A DNA stretch of 64,000 nt, from positions 310,001 through 374,000 of the forward strand of contig JANQPF010000005.1 in NCBI GenBank assembly GCA_028285415.1, in the 5' to 3' direction. A model generated the notes under the pieces. That model saw nothing but the letters and a program-made list of their open reading frames with translations. It did no database searches and was not told the DNA's origin. The position numbers were made by a program, and so were the translations under genes. Numbering within the stretch: position 1 is the stretch's first letter; the number at the start of each line of letters is the position of its first letter. This document shows positions 62,270-64,000 of this stretch, in pieces. The stretch comes from Pseudomonadales bacterium (GTDB lineage Bacteria; Pseudomonadota; Gammaproteobacteria; Pseudomonadales; Azotimanducaceae).

Positions 62270-63166
62270 TTATGTTTCCTTCGCGTCTTGCAGGGCGGCC
62301 GTGACCGCCGCCAGCAGGTCCTCGGGAACCTCACTCATGTCGACGTCAGCGCTCGCTCTGCCGAGCGCCCGGGTGCGCTCGTAGGCGGCCAGGTATTCCC
62401 GGCATTCGCGGCAGAAGCGAATGTGAAAGTCGAACTTTCTGCGCAACCCCGCCGGTAAGTCGCCTTCCAGATAGTCGGCGATGAAGCTCTCGAACTGCTC
62501 GCAGGTGATCATGTAAGGCATGTTGGCCAGCATCAGACCTTTGATCTTGCGCATCATGGTGGGCCTCGTGTCGTCGGTTGGCGTCGTGTCGGCGATATCG
62601 GTGACGGGACGGCCGCGCAGCAGCGGCTCCAGCAGCCGTTTGAGAGCGGCTCGAGCGCGATGGGTCCGCACTTTGACGTTCTCTTCGCTGATCTCGAGGG
62701 CGTCGGCCACCTCTTTGACCGACAGCTCTTCGAAGTCGCGCAGCTGCAGGCAGATTCTGAATGCTTCCGGCAGTGCGGCGACGCTTTGCCGCACCAGGGC
62801 CGCAAGCTCTGCTCGCTGCATGACCTCATCGACGGTCGGCATTTGTCCCCAGGGAGCTTCGATTCGGCACTCGTTGGCGTCGAAGAGCGGCTGCAGGTCG
62901 TCGATGTCTACGGTGCGGACGGTGCGTTTGCGCTGGATGGCCAGCGCGGCGTTGATGGTAATCCGATGCAGCCATGTGCGCACCGCGGCCCGCCCCTCGA
63001 ACCGTTTGCTGTGCCGATACGCTGCGACGAAAGCGTCCTGCACCGCATCTTCAGCCAGCGCCGTATCCTGCAGCAGACGCTGTGCGAGCTGGTACATCCA
63101 GGGAGAGTGTGCCTCGACGAATGCGGTATCGATGACCAGCTGCGCCGATGCGTCTTCCGCGCTCAT
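62270..63166 (-). CDS. ECF sigma factor fused to zinc-finger anti-sigma domain
   Basis: A 298-aa protein. Region 2 (LLQDTALAEDAVQDAFVAAYR, RTWLHRITINAAL) and region 4 (LRDFEELSVKEVADALEIS, VRTHRARAAL) fill residues 20-180. Residues 215-262 form a ZAS-type anti-sigma finger with C222 and H248-x3-C252-x2-C255. Normally these are two genes. At the junction, GAGG lies six bases before in-frame ATG codons (62557 and 62554), so a separate anti-sigma peptide could also be made. It is divergent from the flavodoxin-like gene. Confidence 0.88.
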   Translation of the reverse strand: MSAEDASAQLVIDTAFVEAHSPWMYQLAQRLLQDTALAEDAVQDAFVAAYRHSKRFEGRAAVRTWLHRITINAALAIQRKRTVRTVDIDDLQPLFDANECRIEAPWGQMPTVDEVMQRAELAALVRQSVAALPEAFRICLQLRDFEELSVKEVADALEISEENVKVRTHRARAALKRLLEPLLRGRPVTDIADTTPTDDTRPTMMRKIKGLMLANMPYMITCEQFESFIADYLEGDLPAGLRRKFDFHIRFCRECREYLAAYERTRALGRASADVDMSEVPEDLLAAVTAALQDAKET

Positions 63167-63199
63167 CCGGACGCCTTTCCAAAATGTTCACAAACCATT

Positions 63200-63229
63200 T
63201 GTAACCTTCTCCCCTCGGCGAGCATCTAA
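63200..63229 (+). promoter_or_regulatory. ECF-type promoter candidate
   Basis: TGTAACC (63200-63206) and TCTAA (63225-63229), 18 bases apart, look like -35 (AAC-type) and -10 elements of ECF sigma promoters. They sit in the 127-bp gap between the divergent sigma gene and the flavodoxin-like gene and point towards the latter. A start would fall near 63236. Confidence 0.45.
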
Positions 63230-63293
63230 CCCCAGAGTCAGATGGTTGTCGACCGCGGCAGCCGCGCACTACAACAAACAACAAGGAACGAAC

Positions 63294-64000
63294 ATGACAG
63301 AACAACTCGAGCGCATGACTGCCGCGCAGTGCGAAAACCCACCCGCTGCATACGACGACCTCAGCGTGCTCATGCTGAACTGCACCCTGACCCGCTCGCC
63401 AAATCTTTCCCACACCGAAGGGTTGCTGAGGGTTGCCGAGCGTATCTTTCAGGCAAACGGTGTACGGACGGAGATCCTGCGTCCCGTGGACTTCCAGATC
63501 CCGGCCGGTCTCGAACATGACTATGCGGGTGTCGACGGGTACGAGAAAGACGACTGGCCCGCTATCCAGGCAAAGATCGATGCGTGTGACATTTTGATCA
63601 TCGGGACTTCGGTCTGGCTCGGCGAGAAAAGCTCAGTCTGTAACCGCGTGCTGGAACGGATGTACGGTTACACCCACGATTTCAATGCAAAAGGTCAGTA
63701 CCGCGATTACGGCAAGGTGGGCGCTACGCTGATCACCGGCAACGAAGACGGCGTCAAGCACTGTGCAATGAACATTCTTTTCTCACTGTCGCACATCGGC
63801 TACACGGTGCCGCCCCAGGCTGACGCCGGGTGGATGGGCGAAGCCGGCCCGGGACCTTCTTACATGGATCCGGGATCTGGTGGCCCGGAGAACGACTTCA
63901 CCAACCGCAATACGACGTTTCTCGTCTGGAACTGTCTGCATCTTGCGCGCATGTTGAAAGATGCGGGTGGTGTTCCCGCGCACGGCAATCAACCCGAAGC
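63294..64000 (+). CDS. Flavodoxin-fold NAD(P)H-dependent oxidoreductase (3' truncated by window)
   Basis: At least 235 aa, with no stop before the window edge. LSVLMLNCTLTRSPNLSHTEG is the flavin-phosphate loop of the NADPH-dependent FMN reductase/flavodoxin-like family. ACDILIIGTSVWLGEKSSVCNRVLERM and ATLITGNEDGVKHC are the later flavin contacts. It would reduce quinones or similar acceptors. AAGGA seven bases before ATG 63294. The nearby ECF-type promoter suggests it belongs to the regulon of the divergent sigma factor. Confidence 0.85.
   Translation, partial: MTEQLERMTAAQCENPPAAYDDLSVLMLNCTLTRSPNLSHTEGLLRVAERIFQANGVRTEILRPVDFQIPAGLEHDYAGVDGYEKDDWPAIQAKIDACDILIIGTSVWLGEKSSVCNRVLERMYGYTHDFNAKGQYRDYGKVGATLITGNEDGVKHCAMNILFSLSHIGYTVPPQADAGWMGEAGPGPSYMDPGSGGPENDFTNRNTTFLVWNCLHLARMLKDAGGVPAHGNQPE

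Overview
This is about 64 kb of dense, mostly GC-rich bacterial chromosome. It has no rRNA, tRNA, prophage or insertion sequence that I can recognise. TonB-dependent receptors, a TRAP dicarboxylate-type transporter, a three-gene proton-translocating transhydrogenase, FNR- and sigma-54-type sites and acyl-CoA chemistry all point to a Gram-negative proteobacterium. A free-living, probably aquatic gammaproteobacterium using lipids and other small organics fits best. The lineage cannot be fixed from this window. Five luciferase-like (LLM) oxidoreductases of F420-type families within 16 kb are unusual for a proteobacterium.

Layout. 0-5.5 kb: end of a TonB receptor, DsbA-like and glutaredoxin-like redox proteins, a methyltransferase, a GrpB-like protein, and a membrane protein fused to a nuclease-like domain. 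5.6-21 kb: the LLM genes mixed with a hybrid histidine kinase, an APH-like phosphotransferase, an enoyl-CoA hydratase, a sodium symporter, an ECF41-type sigma factor and a lytic transglycosylase. 21-38 kb: HAD and ASCH proteins, an acyl-CoA synthetase, a GT39-like glycosyltransferase, an MBL hydrolase, a second TonB receptor, an acyltransferase, a MATE pump, a PRPP-synthetase-like protein, a nitroreductase, a beta-lactamase-family hydrolase, a ClbS/DfsB homologue, a PhyH dioxygenase and an amidohydrolase.

38.2-46.5 kb is the most distinctive part. Its base composition is clearly lower in GC (about 45-53% in 60-base lines counted by hand, against about 68% in one flanking line). It carries an orphan six-TM histidine kinase and an unknown protein on the minus strand. 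On the plus strand a tight run of four genes follows: a membrane class III nucleotide cyclase, a tandem-PilZ protein fused to a FeeM/LuxI-like N-acyltransferase, an RND/MMPL exporter and a methyltransferase. I read this as a candidate system that makes, exports and perhaps senses an acylated small molecule under second-messenger control.

46.5-64 kb: RidA, an inositol-phosphatase-family enzyme, nitronate monooxygenase, a methyltransferase, a small protein behind a sigma-54-like promoter, PurN-like and MaoC-like proteins, a TRAP operon, a 37-residue membrane protein with a perfect FNR box, PntAA-PntAB-PntB, an aldolase-family protein, a CocE-type lipoprotein hydrolase, a DOPA-dioxygenase-like protein, an ECF sigma factor fused to a zinc-finger anti-sigma domain, and a flavodoxin-like gene running off the right edge.

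Calls rest on reading sequence motifs by eye. No database search was run.
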